The notes: generated by a model not told the origin, from the sequence alone. Positions 10,252 through 23,286 are shown, numbered from the stretch's first letter. The stretch: 64,000 nt of DNA from Latrodectus hesperus (GCA_037975125.1 JAJQOW010000222.1:22501-86500), one strand, 5' to 3'. Translations and numbers: made by a program.

Positions 10252-10625
10252 CAATAATACTTTATACTGACTAACACTTTATACTGTAATACTTTATACT
10301 GAATAATACTTTATACTGTAATACTTTATACTGAATAATACTTTATACACTGTAATACTTTATACTGAATGATACTTTATACTGTAATATTTTATACTGA
10401 ATAATACTTTATACTGACTAACACTTTATATTGTAATACTCTATACTGAATGATACTTTATACTGTAATATTTTATACTGAATAATACTTTATACTGTAA
10501 TACTTTATACTGAATAATACTTTATACTGTTATATTTTATACTGAATAATACTTTATACTGTAATACTTTATATTGAATAATAATTTATACTGTAATACT
10601 TTATACTGAATAATACTTTATACTG
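10252..10625. repeat. Tandem array, 32-bp dimer
   Basis: Alternating 15-bp (TGTAATACTTTATAC) and 17-bp (TGAATAATACTTTATAC) monomers give a 32-bp period, with sporadic ACTGACTAACACTTTATA variants. Confidence 0.92.
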
Positions 10626-12177
10626 TGACCATGAATCTGCATTACCGGATACTGCAAGCCTCGTCGTTACTGAATGGACAAACATGGTTACGCGATGTGC
10701 AGATTAAGTAAGCTCTCGGAGTGGTAACCGTAACTGGCATTCGGCAGTACCCCCCCCCCATTGTTACGGTGATCTATCTAATGGAGACATTCAGCTTTAT
10801 ATGTAGAATAATCTTTATAATAATTAAATGTTTGTTATGTTTATATTGTGATCTTTTCTTGGGAACTACACATAGTAAGTTGTTGAAGATGAACTTACAG
10901 GAATCTCCCTACTCTAGAAAAGTTGAACCATTGTGCAATAAAGCTTAGCTAACAGTATTGTTCTTTATTCATTATGTAGGCTAGGGTACTTAAATATATT
11001 TAAGATCTAAAAGCTATTTTTCGCATTCGAAAAATATTCAATCGAATAAAGTTGAAACATATTGTTCGATCAAATAGCTTAACCATCCTCACTCTCATCT
11101 TTTGCCACAGTATTTCAAATTGAACGCTAGAGGAAAATCACAGATTTTCTTTTCAAAGCAGTCTCAAGTCTGTTTCATTAAACAACCTCAATTGCCTTCA
11201 TGGCAAGAGATTTCGAAACAATGAAGTCGAAACATTGTTTCTTAATTAAATTATCAAGAAAAATATCCGATTTAATCAAAAATGAAACAATTTCAACCAA
11301 CTTTCAGGAAGTGATTCTACCAAATTCTACCTTTGTGAAAGGACAACACTGTCATTTATCAATTATTTTTGAATAAAATTTAGTGAAAGAATTAAGTCTT
11401 TTAACACAGTGCTTTGAAAACTAATCTTAAACAAAATGTTTTTTTTAAATCAAACATTAAATTTAATTTAAGTGAACATCACATCTATGTCGCATAGTTC
11501 TGAGACGGCGTTCTTTATCTGACTTGTTGACGCATTTGCTGCCTGCGCATTCTTCGAGCGGTAGCAAACAAGGCGAAGTTCACCACCGAATCTGAGTGTT
11601 ATAGGTGATGAGAAAAAATCCATTCATGATTTTTGCTAGTAATAAGGGAATATTTTTTAATCATAATTTTTCCCGTTTGTAAAAATCATAAGAATTACCT
11701 GTTGTTCTAAATAACTAGTTTCCAATTTTCAAGTCTTTAGCGGTATTGCTTCCGAAATTGAACGCGTTGACTATGGAAAGAAGAAAAAGTCATTGAAAAA
11801 GACGTGACAAAAAATCCACTTTAAGGCTAGTTTAAATCGGCAAGAGCGATTTAAATTTTTATTATTCTTTTATTTAGTTAATTTTATTTTTTTCCAATAA
11901 TTTTTATGGAAAATCAAATTGAAGTTTATGATTAAAAACGACATTAACAATAACTGTCAATTAGTTGGTTTGTTAGTCACTCAATGGTTACTTTTTGAGA
12001 CACAGGTCAAAGTGCATTCTCCGAACCACTATATAAATCAGCTGTCAATTAAAACCAGAAAAAATAGTAACATTTTTTCGAGAGCAAAAAGGGATAACTT
12101 ATCGCTGTTTAGCTTGGAAGGTGATGGATTCGATTCTTAACCAATGATCGTTAGGCTAAGAAAGTCTACCAGCGTAA
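10626..12177. other. AT-rich unique DNA
   Basis: A GC-richer stretch 11480-11600 with CpGs stands out, otherwise nothing. Frames of 75 and 73 codons have no domain. Confidence 0.45.
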
Positions 12178-12185
12178 GAAATATG

Positions 12186-12446
12186 GGCACAGCTGTTGTA
12201 TAGTCTAGCATGCCAAATTCTGAATTTTTTTTGGCGACCAAAAAACTGTTGCCAAGATGACGTATTGTGATGACTCACGATGACGTAAATACTAGGGTTG
12301 CCAAAATAGAATTTCTGCGTAATTCTTATAGGCCTCCGTCTCTGTGCCGTATTAAAAAACCATGCTATCAGATATATAAGAAAATCCGCCAAAAAAAAAT
12401 CACCAACTTCAGAAATCGGCATACTGGACTATACGGAATCTGGGCC
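12186..12446 (+). mobile_element. hAT-like MITE, copy C
   Basis: The left end GGCACAGCTGTTGTATAGTC and the reverse complement of the right end, GGCCCAGATTCCGTATAGTC, align over 20 bases. Flanks GAAATATG (12178-12185) and AAAATATG (12447-12454) form an 8-bp duplication with one mismatch. Same orientation as copy A. The 88- and 71-codon frames here run through the element and are spurious. Confidence 0.85.
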
Positions 12447-12684
12447 AAAATATGTATGGTCAACAAGTTCTACCTGAGTTGAAGAGAGTTGTGAAAGTTT
12501 GGAAATGTATGTGAACTCACGAATGGATCTCTTCACTTAATCCCTTTAAAAAAGAATTATGTTGAAATTGTTGTGATTCGGTGCTTAAATCAGGAACAGG
12601 CAACGAGAAACAAATATAACTACACCTGACAGACGAGAAAGGGTCAATGCATAATTTTATACAGAATAAGGAGCAGAAGAGTTA
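12447..12684. other. Unique spacer
   Basis: Nothing recognised. Confidence 0.4.
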
Positions 12685-12900
12685 GTTTTTCCTGTCTTCA
12701 GCTGAGTTGTTTATAGGTTCGATTCTCACCTAAGTGTATGTTTTTACATACATCGATAAATAACTATGCGGGGAGAGTCCGGACTGTACCCTAAAGTTAA
12801 CGTTTGCCGTCTCCCCAACACCTAGTGTGTTCCACACCTCTACGAGGTCCCTGAGGGCGCCACCATCGTGGCATTTAAAAAGACAAACAAATTGTGCTTA
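12685..12900 (+). mobile_element. SINE remnant with TATAGGTTCGATTCTCA B box
   Basis: The B-box block TTTATAGGTTCGATTCTCA also occurs at 50465-50485, and both segments end near GACAAACAAA. The A-box side is poorly preserved. The middle (AGTCCGGACTGTACCC to GGGCGCCACCATCG) is GC-rich. Confidence 0.55.
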
Positions 12901-13151
12901 CAAATTGGTAGCAAGAAATTACAAAACATTTTAAGGGGCTTTGAGACCTATTGAACATCAGGCAATAGAACTAAATATTTTCTCTGAGTTAAAAATAAAA
13001 TATAACGCGATGACACATACAACAAACAAATGAGAAACAGTTTACAATCAATGAAAAGACAGTTAACAATTTCTAGGGTAATTATGGCAATAAAACATTA
13101 TATACATTGAAAGCAATTTTATAAATAGTATGAAGACTATTTTTTTATCCA

Positions 13152-13444
13152 ATGGTGAGCACACAAGGGTGACTGAACCCTATGCCACATCAAGGCCAGA
13201 AATTGCTACTCATTTATCGTTACCCAGCGAGCACCTGTGAACCAAGTCACGGAGGCGAGTAGCGTTAACCACGCCATACCACCACAAACCCTTTTATAGA
13301 GTGGGCCACATTCATACAACAACACAGAAGAAAGGACAGAGAGAACAGAGAAGGAAAGAAACATCCATACCCGATCCGGGATTCGAACCCGGGACCAACA
13401 GTTCAGGAGTCAGGAACGCTAACCACTCAGCCAGTTGGTCGGCA
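13152..13444 (-). mobile_element. tRNA-derived SINE, tail type 2
   Basis: Close relative of 6897-7195 in the same orientation: A box TGGCTGAGTGG, perfect B box GGTTCGAATCC, and the same GGTAACGATAAATGAGTAGC tail. The 75-codon plus frame reading PGFEPGT is an antisense reading of the B box, not a gene. Confidence 0.88.
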
Positions 13445-14840
13445 GACTTAATTATGAAAAGAACAAAAAATGGCATGATACGAACGAAGATAACTATACA
13501 CAGACGAGGAGTTTATATGAGTTTATAATAAGCACCTTAGCTTTTAAAAACATTTTAGGTTCAAAAAAATTTTTTAAAGGCGTCTAAGATACTAAAAGTG
13601 AATAGGATACAAAAAGTTTTTAAAGTTCTAAAGCGGGCTCATAATGTTCGGGAAGTTCAAACAATTCGAAACATATAGTACATAAATTTCATTAAGTTCA
13701 TAAAAAATTTGTAGAACTTTGTAATCCAATTTTAATTATAAATCTCGATTCAATAAGCTGTTGTATACATAACGTTGTGATACAGCACCGAAGAAATCAA
13801 TCAAAATGTTTTATATGAATTCGAATTTTAAATTCAGCTTTTTTGACATCAAAATCTGCCTAGATAATAAAAAGTAACGCAAACTTCCGAATTTCCTGCT
13901 GAAAAAGAAATAGAGTTGAAATATATTTCACCAAATAAAACTGAAATATTGATATAAAATTATATGCTCTTCAACCTTATAAAATTCAATCTTCAAGAAA
14001 TACATGCATATTTGAGTTTCGAAAAATTGATATGCAAGTTGCTGATAGAATACAAGTTTGAAATTAAGGCAGAACCTTTTTTTTTTGGTGATATCTTCAC
14101 TGGATCACCGAAGTCTTGATTAGGTCCTTTCAATAAAACAACAATATCCAACTGAACAAAGCTTGATGGAGCTGTTTAAAATCGCCATTTCATTGGCAGG
14201 TTTTGGGTCTTACGTTTCTCATTCCTTTCCAACTCGGTGACAAGAACAGATACGTCATGTCGCCAAAAGAGCCGCGGCGTCACCTTGAAGACGCTAAATT
14301 GAAACCGTCTATTTGTCATCTTGTCATTCCTATTGCCAAAGATGACATCCATCCTGATCTGTTATAATCCGGGCTTAGCGCTTGTCACAACAGCGCTCCA
14401 ATCTTCGGCTTATTATCCTGGAATTAAGGTGGAATTGTGATGTTAAGTTGTTAACTAGCTTGAGATTAAGGTGTTTTCAAGTTATCAGATAAGGAATTTA
14501 GCAAATTAAAAAAATGTGCATAACAAAATACAAAGCAATTTCATTCTCCTCATTTAAATATTTTAAGCATTTTTATAACTCTTTAACTTCTTTTCCTCCA
14601 AAATTAATAACTCATTTTAAAACTTCTGTAACTTTAGTTAATTGCCAGAAAATTCTTCAATATTTAACTGATGATCAAAAAAAAAATTAAGCATGGACCA
14701 CCCTTCTCCAGAAAATACTTAAACAACGCAACAAATTATTTAAATGTCAATTTCTTTGTCGTTCCTTCAATGACATTTCTCATACGAAGGTTGTCTCGAC
14801 CGTTATTTACATTTTAAAGTCATTTTCAAATCACTATGAA
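13445..14840. other. AT-rich DNA with a GC-richer island
   Basis: The stretch 14150-14440 is markedly less AT-rich and could be a conserved non-coding element. No frame or motif identifies a gene. Confidence 0.45.
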
Positions 14841-14910
14841 CATTCTCGATAGGATTCGAACCAACGAGCTTCCGAGTTGAAGGCCAAGCCATTGGACAGT
14901 CAGCTTAGCA
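14841..14910 (-). mobile_element. tRNA-like SINE head remnant
   Basis: On the minus strand a 70-nt tRNA-sized block has AATGGCTTGG (A-box side) and GTTGGTTCGAATCCTATC (B box). The 3' body is not recognisable, so a decayed tRNA pseudogene is equally possible. Confidence 0.5.
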
Positions 14911-15039
14911 AATATAAAGGCGAGATTTATTTTCTGCTTTACAGTCATATTTTCCAACGAAAGATGTAACACAACTAATCCTTGAAATATTCAGTACTGT
15001 CAAAATATTTCCTCTGTGAGTCCATCGTAATCCACATAA

Positions 15040-15190
15040 GGACTAGATTCTACAAATGGGAGCACTCCGATTCAAATCCAGCCACTGTAGAATATTTTAG
15101 AGAGAAATGTCATGTTAATGCTTTCTGTATGCATCTTTCCGGGTGTGTGCTTGGGAGTTATCTAGGTTTCTTCTCCCTTGCAACAAGTGT
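15040..15190 (+). mobile_element. SINE remnant, GGTGCTTGAG-body family
   Basis: B-box-like GATTCAAATCC at about 15069, then GCTTTCTGTATGCATCTTTC and GTGTGTGCTTGGGAGTT, aligning with 9846-10015. The overlapping 100-codon frame (14982-15284) is a chance reading through it. Confidence 0.6.
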
Positions 15191-15585
15191 CTCCCGTGTG
15201 ACATATCTTCCAATCATTGATAATGAACTAAGCGAAAAGCTTAACATAGTTCTTAGTTGTAAGTTTGTGTGGTGTCAGAAATGAAATTATTATTTCTTAA
15301 CAGAAGACCATGGCCATTAAAGAAAATTATGTTATTTTCTTCTCTGTATTACCCAGTTTACGAATTAACTACAAATACTATATTTGGTACTTTTCCATTT
15401 CGCGGGCGCAGGTGATAAAGTCGCCAAAAATGATACAACCGGCGCTAGAGGGAATATCTCCGCTGGTAACCTTCTACTACTACGTTTCCAAAACATGTGA
15501 TGGCCATTTCTACTTCTTCTTCTTCTTAGAATTGGGTTTGTATGTCATTGGGCACCTCTGCATTTTCAGCATTTTGTACTATTAA
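15191..15585. other. Unique DNA
   Basis: A 91-codon plus frame (15310-15585) is hydrophobic and aromatic, without a recognisable domain. Not called. Confidence 0.4.
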
Positions 15586-15797
15586 TTAAAAACCCAATGT
15601 TTCCTAGTTCCAGTTGCTCGGGTCACCCACTTTATTAATAAAGTCTGATAACCCTTTAATGGAGTCTAGGTGTCACTCTCTAGTATGGATGATGCCTAAA
15701 GAAGTTAATCTAGGGAGGGCAAGGGCCTCGCATTCGTAAATGATATGCTCTGCCGTTTCCTCTTGCGTATGACATTTCCAGCAGATAGGGTCTTACT
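15586..15797 (-). pseudogene. Non-LTR retrotransposon ORF2 C-terminus, dead
   Basis: The minus strand reads DPICWKC, then EETAEHIIYEC and EALALPRL, then IKGLSDFINKVGD, ending SNWN and a TAG at 15604-15606. The Cys-X2-Cys...His-X4-Cys knuckle followed by IKGL..FI is the typical end of ORF2 in Jockey/R1/I-like LINEs. An in-frame TGA (15673-15675) and a TAA just before the motif show it is not functional. A short AT-rich 3' UTR continues to about 15586. Confidence 0.72.
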
Positions 15798-16335
15798 GAA
15801 ACAGGTCAGAAAGTCAGTCATGCTAGCGATAGCTTCTGACTTTCACCAGAAGAAGATGGTTTGGAGGTCACTTCTACCTCAAGTGAAGGATTCATTGCTG
15901 CCCCTTTACAAGATTGCCTCTGAGTTCCCTTGTCTATTTCAGCAAGGTCTACTTCAGAGGCTTCACCTGCAAATGCAGAAAGGTTTGTTATTTCCTGTGT
16001 CTTTTCAGCCACAAGATAACAATTAATAAGCTCAGGTAATATAAATCCACACAGTATTGCCTGAGTTACTGGGCAAGGCAAATTACTCTAGAAGTTTGCC
16101 AGGCAACTAGAGGCTCCTTTAAGACACCTATACCGCGGTACCAAATAACCCTAGGCACGGATCGCATAACACCAGGGTTTACGGGAGCTGGTTCGCGGCC
16201 TCTGATTCTATAATCAAGGCTATCCTGTCATTCCTACAGGACATTCGGCGATCCACCACCTGCCGACGCGCCTGGTAGCTGCTCAAGCCCCAGGAAGGTA
16301 CGCGTACCTCCTAGTTCCAGGTGACGGCCATTTAC
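15798..16335 (-). other. GC-rich retroelement-like segment joined to the LINE 3' end
   Basis: Minus strand, 5' of the ORF2 remnant. The stretch 16081-16335 is the most GC-rich in the neighbourhood and contains the palindrome AGGTACGCGTACCT (16296-16309). The stretch 15818-16081 has an 87-codon Ser/Glu-rich frame. TCCTAGTTCCAG occurs at both ends (about 15602 and 16309). It may be the 5' UTR and ORF1 start of the same LINE brought next to its 3' end by internal deletion, or a different element. Confidence 0.35.
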
Positions 16336-16996
16336 TATCAACAACTTTATTTCGACTCTTTTTTTCTTCCATTTCATAATTTTATGCATTTTGATATTTA
16401 CACAAATTTAATAATTTCATAAATTTAATTATCCCTGTGAAGGTGCCAAACCGATCCTTGAGTACTATATTAAAAGCCATTAAGAAAAATATCGAAAAAG
16501 GAACTGTAATATATTCTGATTCGTAGAATTCATACTGCACTGAAAAACTGGAACAGGAAAGTTTCAAACATTTCAAAGTGAACCACAAATACAATTTTTC
16601 GATCCTGAAACTGGAACGCATATGCAAAAAAATAGAAAGACTGTGCGATAGCGCCAAATGACGAAATAAGAAACACAAGGTCATCATCAGGAAAGTTATC
16701 TCGCGGAATTTATGCAGAGAAGGGAAACGGAAGGTCCATTTGAAAAAATTTTAAACGATGTTAAAATGCTTATGCCTCCAAAGTAAAAAATTCTTATGGC
16801 TAACATTTATTAACATTTTTTTGTGTATACTGTGTGTTGTCACAAATTGGCGACTTGAATGGCGCTTGGCGAGATTTGCGCCGGCGAAATGGTAAAGTAA
16901 CCTATATTTTATTAAATATTTATACAAAATAAACAAGATCCATTACCATTTTTCATGACCCAAAAGAATATGACTAACAGAAAGTGCAGCCTTTTG
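16336..16996. other. Unique DNA
   Basis: A 101-codon minus frame (16382-16687) has no recognisable domain. Near 16845-16890 GGCGA motifs resemble the MITE inner sequence. Confidence 0.4.
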
Positions 16997-17080
16997 TTAT
17001 TCCTCGAAATAATCACCATTGGCATCCAGCACCTTCTGCTAACATGTCACCAATATTGCAATCCTCTTGGGGTAAAACTA
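16997..17080 (-). pseudogene. Probable mariner-type transposase C-terminus
   Basis: The minus strand reads PKRIAILVTC, an in-frame TAG where Trp is usual, then QKVLDANGDYFEE and a stop at 16997-16999. The pattern RW.KV.DA.G.YFE is how mariner-family transposases commonly end. Further upstream the frame is broken and AT-rich. Only this short piece is recognisable, so confidence is moderate. Confidence 0.5.
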
Positions 17081-20000
17081 GGTGGTTTTGGACGCTTTTG
17101 GCTTCATTTCTAAGTTCCAAATTGTACTCGTAATGAGCAAATTATCCCCTTTTTAAGCAATTTTTTTTAAAAAATTTATCTATTAATAATAAAAATTCTG
17201 CATTTAGAGTTTAAATAACTCATTGTGTAATTATTTGTAGCAAAAATTTAATCAAAAAATATTTTTTATATAAGTTTAACCAAAAAATGCTAAATTCTGA
17301 AATATTTCACTAAAATTTTCTTAATGTGACTTTTTACTGAAAAGAAATTCCATTTCACTTTTAAACAAAAAGATAGTGATTTTTTAATTAAAATGTGTTA
17401 TACTTTTACAAAAGAGTTAATGAGCATAAAAAATGTTGACGTTATAATTAAACCAGAAATAAAGATAAAAAAAGTTTAAAAAAACATATTTATATTGGTA
17501 TAAATGAAAGATGAGTTCATTTAGAATTTCACACGATGATAATGTTATCAGTTTTTTAACCAACATGGTGGTCTGACATTAAAGGAACTTATTGAAATAA
17601 AACGACTTAATTATATGAGAAAGCTTATTCTTAGTTTTCTTATCAAAGTAATCTTAGATATACACCAATATTCAGTCCCATATACGGTTCAAAATTAAAA
17701 CTCAGATACATTAGTTAAGTCTTATCAGCTTATGATACAACAGGGGGGGGTTTAAAAAATCTAAAATTCATGATTCTCAATTCTAAAAATTCAACCTTTT
17801 TTTAATCTTTCGCTAATAGAAACAAATCCTCTCCTAACTTGTATCCGAAAAACATGAAATCAAACAAAAACGCTTTCGTTATTATCATAATTTTTCTTTT
17901 TTCGGTTTTATTGATGTTCTTTGGCACGTAGCCAAAGATGCACCTTGCTCCTTCTCTTGGGGTGACCCTGCTCATTGTTTAGGATGTTCCGGGGGTCAAG
18001 CCGCAGACGAAAATTTTAGCGGCCTTGGAATCATAAAACAGGTGCTTGGGAGGCTATGAGTTGGGGTTGTGAACTAGAAATTCTGCTTTGTATACTAATT
18101 ATAAGATTCCTTCACCCTGTCTTAAAATCGTTTGGTCAGAGAAATGTTATGTAAAAAATTTTACCTTTATAAATTTTTAAAGATTTAATTTACATAAAAT
18201 TTATGAGGATTAAAAATATTGGTTGTTCGTTTACTTTTCCTACATTCTGAATCTTTAAACAGCGTTTACTTTGGTCGATATCATTTTTTAATACAATGTG
18301 GAACTAAACCGGGAATTTTCAGATGATTTCTTCTAGTTTCATATGATTCCAACTGTTTACCTTTTTTGTTTTTAGTGCGAGCTTGATTTTAAATAGTTAA
18401 ATACTGAAATGATGTCATTTTTACAAGTTCATAATATTTGAAAAATGAGATTATATCGTTTGAAAACAAATATCCGTTGTGCGTTTTAGTTGCTTTATGT
18501 AGTGCAACTGAGTTAGAAGTATCCGAATTTCGAAATGGCCAAAAGTAAAAGCACAAACGACATTTATAATAAATATGTAGAAAATGAGTTACCCTCTTTC
18601 CAATGGAATATTTTTACACAAACACAGACGTCTCTATCATATGATATAAATTTTTATTTTTCTAAAACACTCTCTAAATTATTGTTTTATTGTTCCCATC
18701 AGGTTTTTTAATAAATTTAAAACAATACTTTGTATTTATATACTATGCGTATGGAATTATATAATTATTCCCATAAATTCAATCGTAAAGAATCGTTTGA
18801 TTTTTGTTATTAATATCGCTTGAAAAATCTTAAAAACTGGTATTTATTTTTTGACCTGTTTTGTTTTATGGCAAGTTCTTAATGATAAATTTTTTGTGAA
18901 AAATATTAACATTTTAATTTGAACAATTTTTAACGTTTTTTTATTACAATTAACATTTTTTTCTGACTAGAAATACATTATTTTTGTTCGACCAAACAAT
19001 AAATCAATAACTTTCATAAAGCTTTGATTCAAACACACCAAAAAGAAGAAAATTGTCTGAAATGCACGTTTTTTCATTCTAAAAAATTTATGCAACTCAA
19101 ATGAAGTAATAAAAGTTAAGAAAAATTATTGACATAATAAAATGCCAAAATTATATAATTACAATTATTACGTATAAAATTTCAATTAATATTTACAATT
19201 TTTATTATATAATTTTTATTTTATTAAACTATAAACATTTGAGTATATTATTGAACTATAAATAATTCGCATTATTTACAAACAATAAAAAAGTAAGCTC
19301 ATTTAAAAATTTTTTAATAAAAACACACGGCAGAACTGAAAATAAATTTTATTCAAAAGAAGAAATTTAAGTAATTGTTAATTTATCTTGTGTACGTTTT
19401 TAAAGCTATGCTGCTACCAAGTGACGTCACAATACACACAAAGTATCACTCGAAAATTTAATTTAATAATTAAATCATAAGTCACACTGAGTTAGTATTT
19501 TCCTTTGAAAATTCTACATCTGAATTTTAAGACTGTGAAATATTTAAGTACTTTAACCCTATCAGTACTTATTCTTATGCTTGATTGCCAAAGATATGAA
19601 TGTACAGACGGTAGAACTACAGCATAACAAGTAATAAATAAGGATAATGGAAAAAGAGAAAAAATTTCTTAGCATAGATTTATATTTCAAAAATTCAGAG
19701 ATATTTTGAAAAGAGTAAACTTTTGGGATCGCATCCCCATCACCAAATGCCACCAGTACATCAACAGTACAACTTGTTTGATTAGTACAACAAGGTCTAG
19801 GTAACAAAAAAATGTATTCTGATTTAGAATCGAAGCGATAAATTTCTCCATGCTTCTTCATAAGAGTTTAGTTCTTGTGGGTTTAATTTTGACAAAGAAA
19901 AATAATTAATATTTATTGTTATATAAAACTAAACTATAACTTACTGTCAGGTATACTTTTTCTTCAAACATGAAACTTTACGGAGCACAATTTAATCAAA

Positions 20001-22403
20001 ACGAAATAAATTTTAATATAATATATTAGCATATTATTATATAGAGAATATTTTTATTTATTACATTAAAATTGTTTTATATATAAACTTTTATGGAGTG
20101 CAATCATTTTAAAGCTAAATATAATTCCTAAAATGTTATAAATTACTTTAATAAGTATACATTATTATCTTTATCTTTAATTAAAATATTTTTAACTGTT
20201 ACATAATTAAAAAAATTTTCTGCAAGTGCAATTTATTTTAGAATGTGAAATTTTATAACGTGGAATTTATTCGAAGTAAAATTTGATTTTTAAAATAATA
20301 GAAAAATTATCTCGTTCAGTACATTATTTTTGAACGAAAAATAGTTTTAATAATTACATAACTAAAAAAATTACTTCCTGTGAAGGGTATATTGTTCTGA
20401 AGCGTCAATTTTATGGAATGCAAATTATTCAAAGAATACACTTTTTTGAAATGCAATGTGATTTTTTAATTAAGACAATATAATTACATTTTTATTTAGC
20501 AGAAAATAGTTTTAACTTCTATATTAGTTAAAGTTATTTTCTGCAAAATATGCTGGAATGTAAAATTTTGCAAATTAATCTAAAAGAAATACGATTTTTA
20601 AATTTAAACATAAATCATACTAATAAATGCATTTTTATGAATATAAAATTTATGTTTTATATAGTTGATTATTTAATATAATCATTTGCAATTTTACTAT
20701 AGCACATCAATTAAATTGTAATTATATCATACAGATACAATTAAAATATAATTCCTAAATGTTTGGTAAGCATATATTTGAAATTTGTTAAATAGAATAT
20801 TTAGAATTTAAATATAGTTTTCTTATTTTAAATGTAAAAAAAATCTAAACATTTCGTAAAAAAATGTGATATTTAATTATCCAAAATGTTAAGAATTATT
20901 TGCTGTAAAAAAACCACAATTTTTTATTTTTATTTATTTTTTGGGGGGTTTATATTTTTCTGGAGTGGGAGGGGGGAAATAATTCACTATCAAACCGAAG
21001 CGAAAGTCAAAAATACCTATCTAATAACCCCCCCCAATTAGATTCCCTTTATGATACCAGGTTTTTCCAATTTAATAAAGATATTTTCCACCTTCCATTT
21101 CCACTAACAGTTAAAACTATTAGATATATCTAACAGGAGTGAAACGAAAAAGAAACTAAGCCCTCCCCCCAGAAACTATATACATAAGGGAACCCCTCAT
21201 GCATAATGCATTGAATATGTCTTTTAATACCCCATTTAATATCGTTTGGTGCATTTTCTGAGAATTTTTTCCCTTTTGAAGCATTCCGACACACAGCATG
21301 GGAAAGCTGCCGCCCTCCGAAAAATAATTATCGTTTTTTTCTTGGAATTACTTTATGTTGCCACCCGGAAAACTTCCCCATCGTTTTCCAGTGGGGTCGG
21401 AATACTTTCGATTATTTCCATCCCTAATTAATCGTTCTTAATCTGTGAGAATATCAGCCGATACGATTTTGCGAACCTACCGCAAATCTTACTTCTGTGT
21501 AGGTAAAAATTCTTGAACTTAGATAAAAAAAAAAAATTGTATTTGTGGTTTAATTCATAATCAAATGGATTATTATTTAAATTAACGATAATTTTCCAAA
21601 TTTAATATTCTTAATGTAATCTAAAGAATAATAATCTAATATTAATAATAAAAATAATAAGCTAATGTAATGTTATATATTATATTTGCGGCATATAATA
21701 ATATGTTACATCAATAGGTTATATGTGATGAATTCGTTATACATCAGATATTTAAGGCAGCTGTTTAGTTTTTAAAATTGAAATTTTCTGTGTTTTTTTG
21801 TGTTAGAATAACTGTTTTTTTATTACAACTCAGACTCTTTCCAAATATCTCTAGTTAATTCGTCATGTTACTAGTTTTTTACTATAATTCTTCAATCACA
21901 GAAGAAATAATGCAAATTTTGTTAAGGATAATTTTGTTTCAAATATCTCTAATTTTTGATTCGCAGATGACAGTTTGTAAATCAAGAAAATCTATTTTAG
22001 ATCTCATTCATTACATTATAGTTTGCTTATTGATATTCAGTAAATGATTAACAAATTTTTCTTTTAATCATTTCTCACGCATTCATTTAAACAAATAATA
22101 AACGAAAGGAGATTTTACAGTTAAAAGAAAAAACGGTACCTGCTTTTATTAATACTTTTTTAAAAAAAATATGCATTGTCCTTATTTTGCAAACCAAAAA
22201 TTATGAATCACTCAATTCTACCAAGATCTTAAATTGCTCACTTGATTTTGGTAACTACCGCTTTTAAGCAAATGACAAATGTTTTATATAGCAAATCACA
22301 CATTTTTAAAAACAGAACAGTTTTGCATTAAAATTGAGCAAATTTCTATTTTTAATTTTATTTTAAACTCTACCAATCATAAAAAATTAATTCTTAAAAA
22401 AAG
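17081..22403. other. Long AT-rich region, no gene found
   Basis: Mostly extremely AT-rich, lowest complexity about 18700-20900. A GC-richer patch near 17925-18065 may be a decayed repeat; another at 21240-21480 has islands with ATCGTTTG (21241). TGACGTCA occurs at 19422. The 99-codon minus frame (19562-19861) shows no domain. Confidence 0.5.
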
Positions 22404-22975
22404 ATTGGACAAAATAAAAGAAGAACCTTTTTAATGCTGGCGTAAGTAAGGCTTTAATCTTAAGATTTAAAAAAGATTACTTATAAAAACATTGCAATTA
22501 TTAATTTAAAACTCTATAAAATTTTATGAAATTTTTAAAATTTTAAATCGTCCTTGATGATTTAAACTAACTATAAAAAGGATGTTTTGTTTCATCTTAT
22601 TCATTTTGCTTTTTCTTCTGTTATATTGTTAACGTTTTTCATGAATTCAAGCCATTATCACGACTTCTGAAACCGATGCTTTGGTCTTAAGAAATCGTTT
22701 TATATTAACAAAATGAATTTCGAACAAAATTCTCAGGTATTCGATGGTGAAATTTGCCTCATTTGCTGCCGTTCAAAGAATCCGATTTGAAGGCTGGCAA
22801 CAAATTTGTCGACAAATCGGATTCACGGTGCCGTTTCAATATAATGTCGTAATTAATTACGTTTAAGGTAAATGAAACGTCATCTTACATCATGGATATT
22901 TTAAACCAATGAGAATTGTAGTAAAGTGGCGTCATCATAATCTGAACTAGAGTGAAAGAAACCACTTTACGATTG
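22404..22975 (+). repeat. Dispersed repeat family R1, copy 2 (no MITE insertions)
   Basis: Collinear with 3285-4602 without its inserts. It holds single ATTTAAAA (22504-22511) and TGAAAGAA (22953-22960) sites corresponding to the duplicated targets of MITE copies A and B. It lacks the (CCTAA)-bearing block. Confidence 0.8.
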
Positions 22976-23226
22976 AAAAATAGTTCTATCAAATAAATAT
23001 AAGAAGTAATTTATTTAAAATCATAAACGGATGAGTCAATTCGGAGACCCATAGATTACTAAAAAACACTTATATTTCAAGAGCATACATTTGTAACAGA
23101 AGAAAAAAACAATGCAAATTTTTCGCGTTTCTTATAACATATTTATATTTAATCAATTTTTTTATATCTTTTCTCTTCTTTTATATTCAAATTATCCGTA
23201 CCTTGTGCGTGTGAACTACTTTTTAT

Positions 23227-23286
23227 AAACGATAATATGTTGAGCTATTATTCAAACGATAATATAAGCCCAACATATTATCGTTT
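23227..23286. repeat. 16-bp perfect inverted repeat
   Basis: AAACGATAATATGTTG (23227-23242) is the exact reverse complement of 23271-23286. A further direct copy of AAACGATAATAT lies inside the loop at 23254-23265. Confidence 0.85.

Noticed and set aside
13380..13444. Intact tRNA gene on the minus strand (also 7130-7195 and 47005-47077)
   Set aside because: A and B boxes are good, but the cloverleaf is imperfect and each is followed by a shared SINE body, so these are SINE heads.
19562..19861. 99-codon minus frame with hydrophobic C-terminus
   Set aside because: Located in an AT-rich region, low complexity and no domain.
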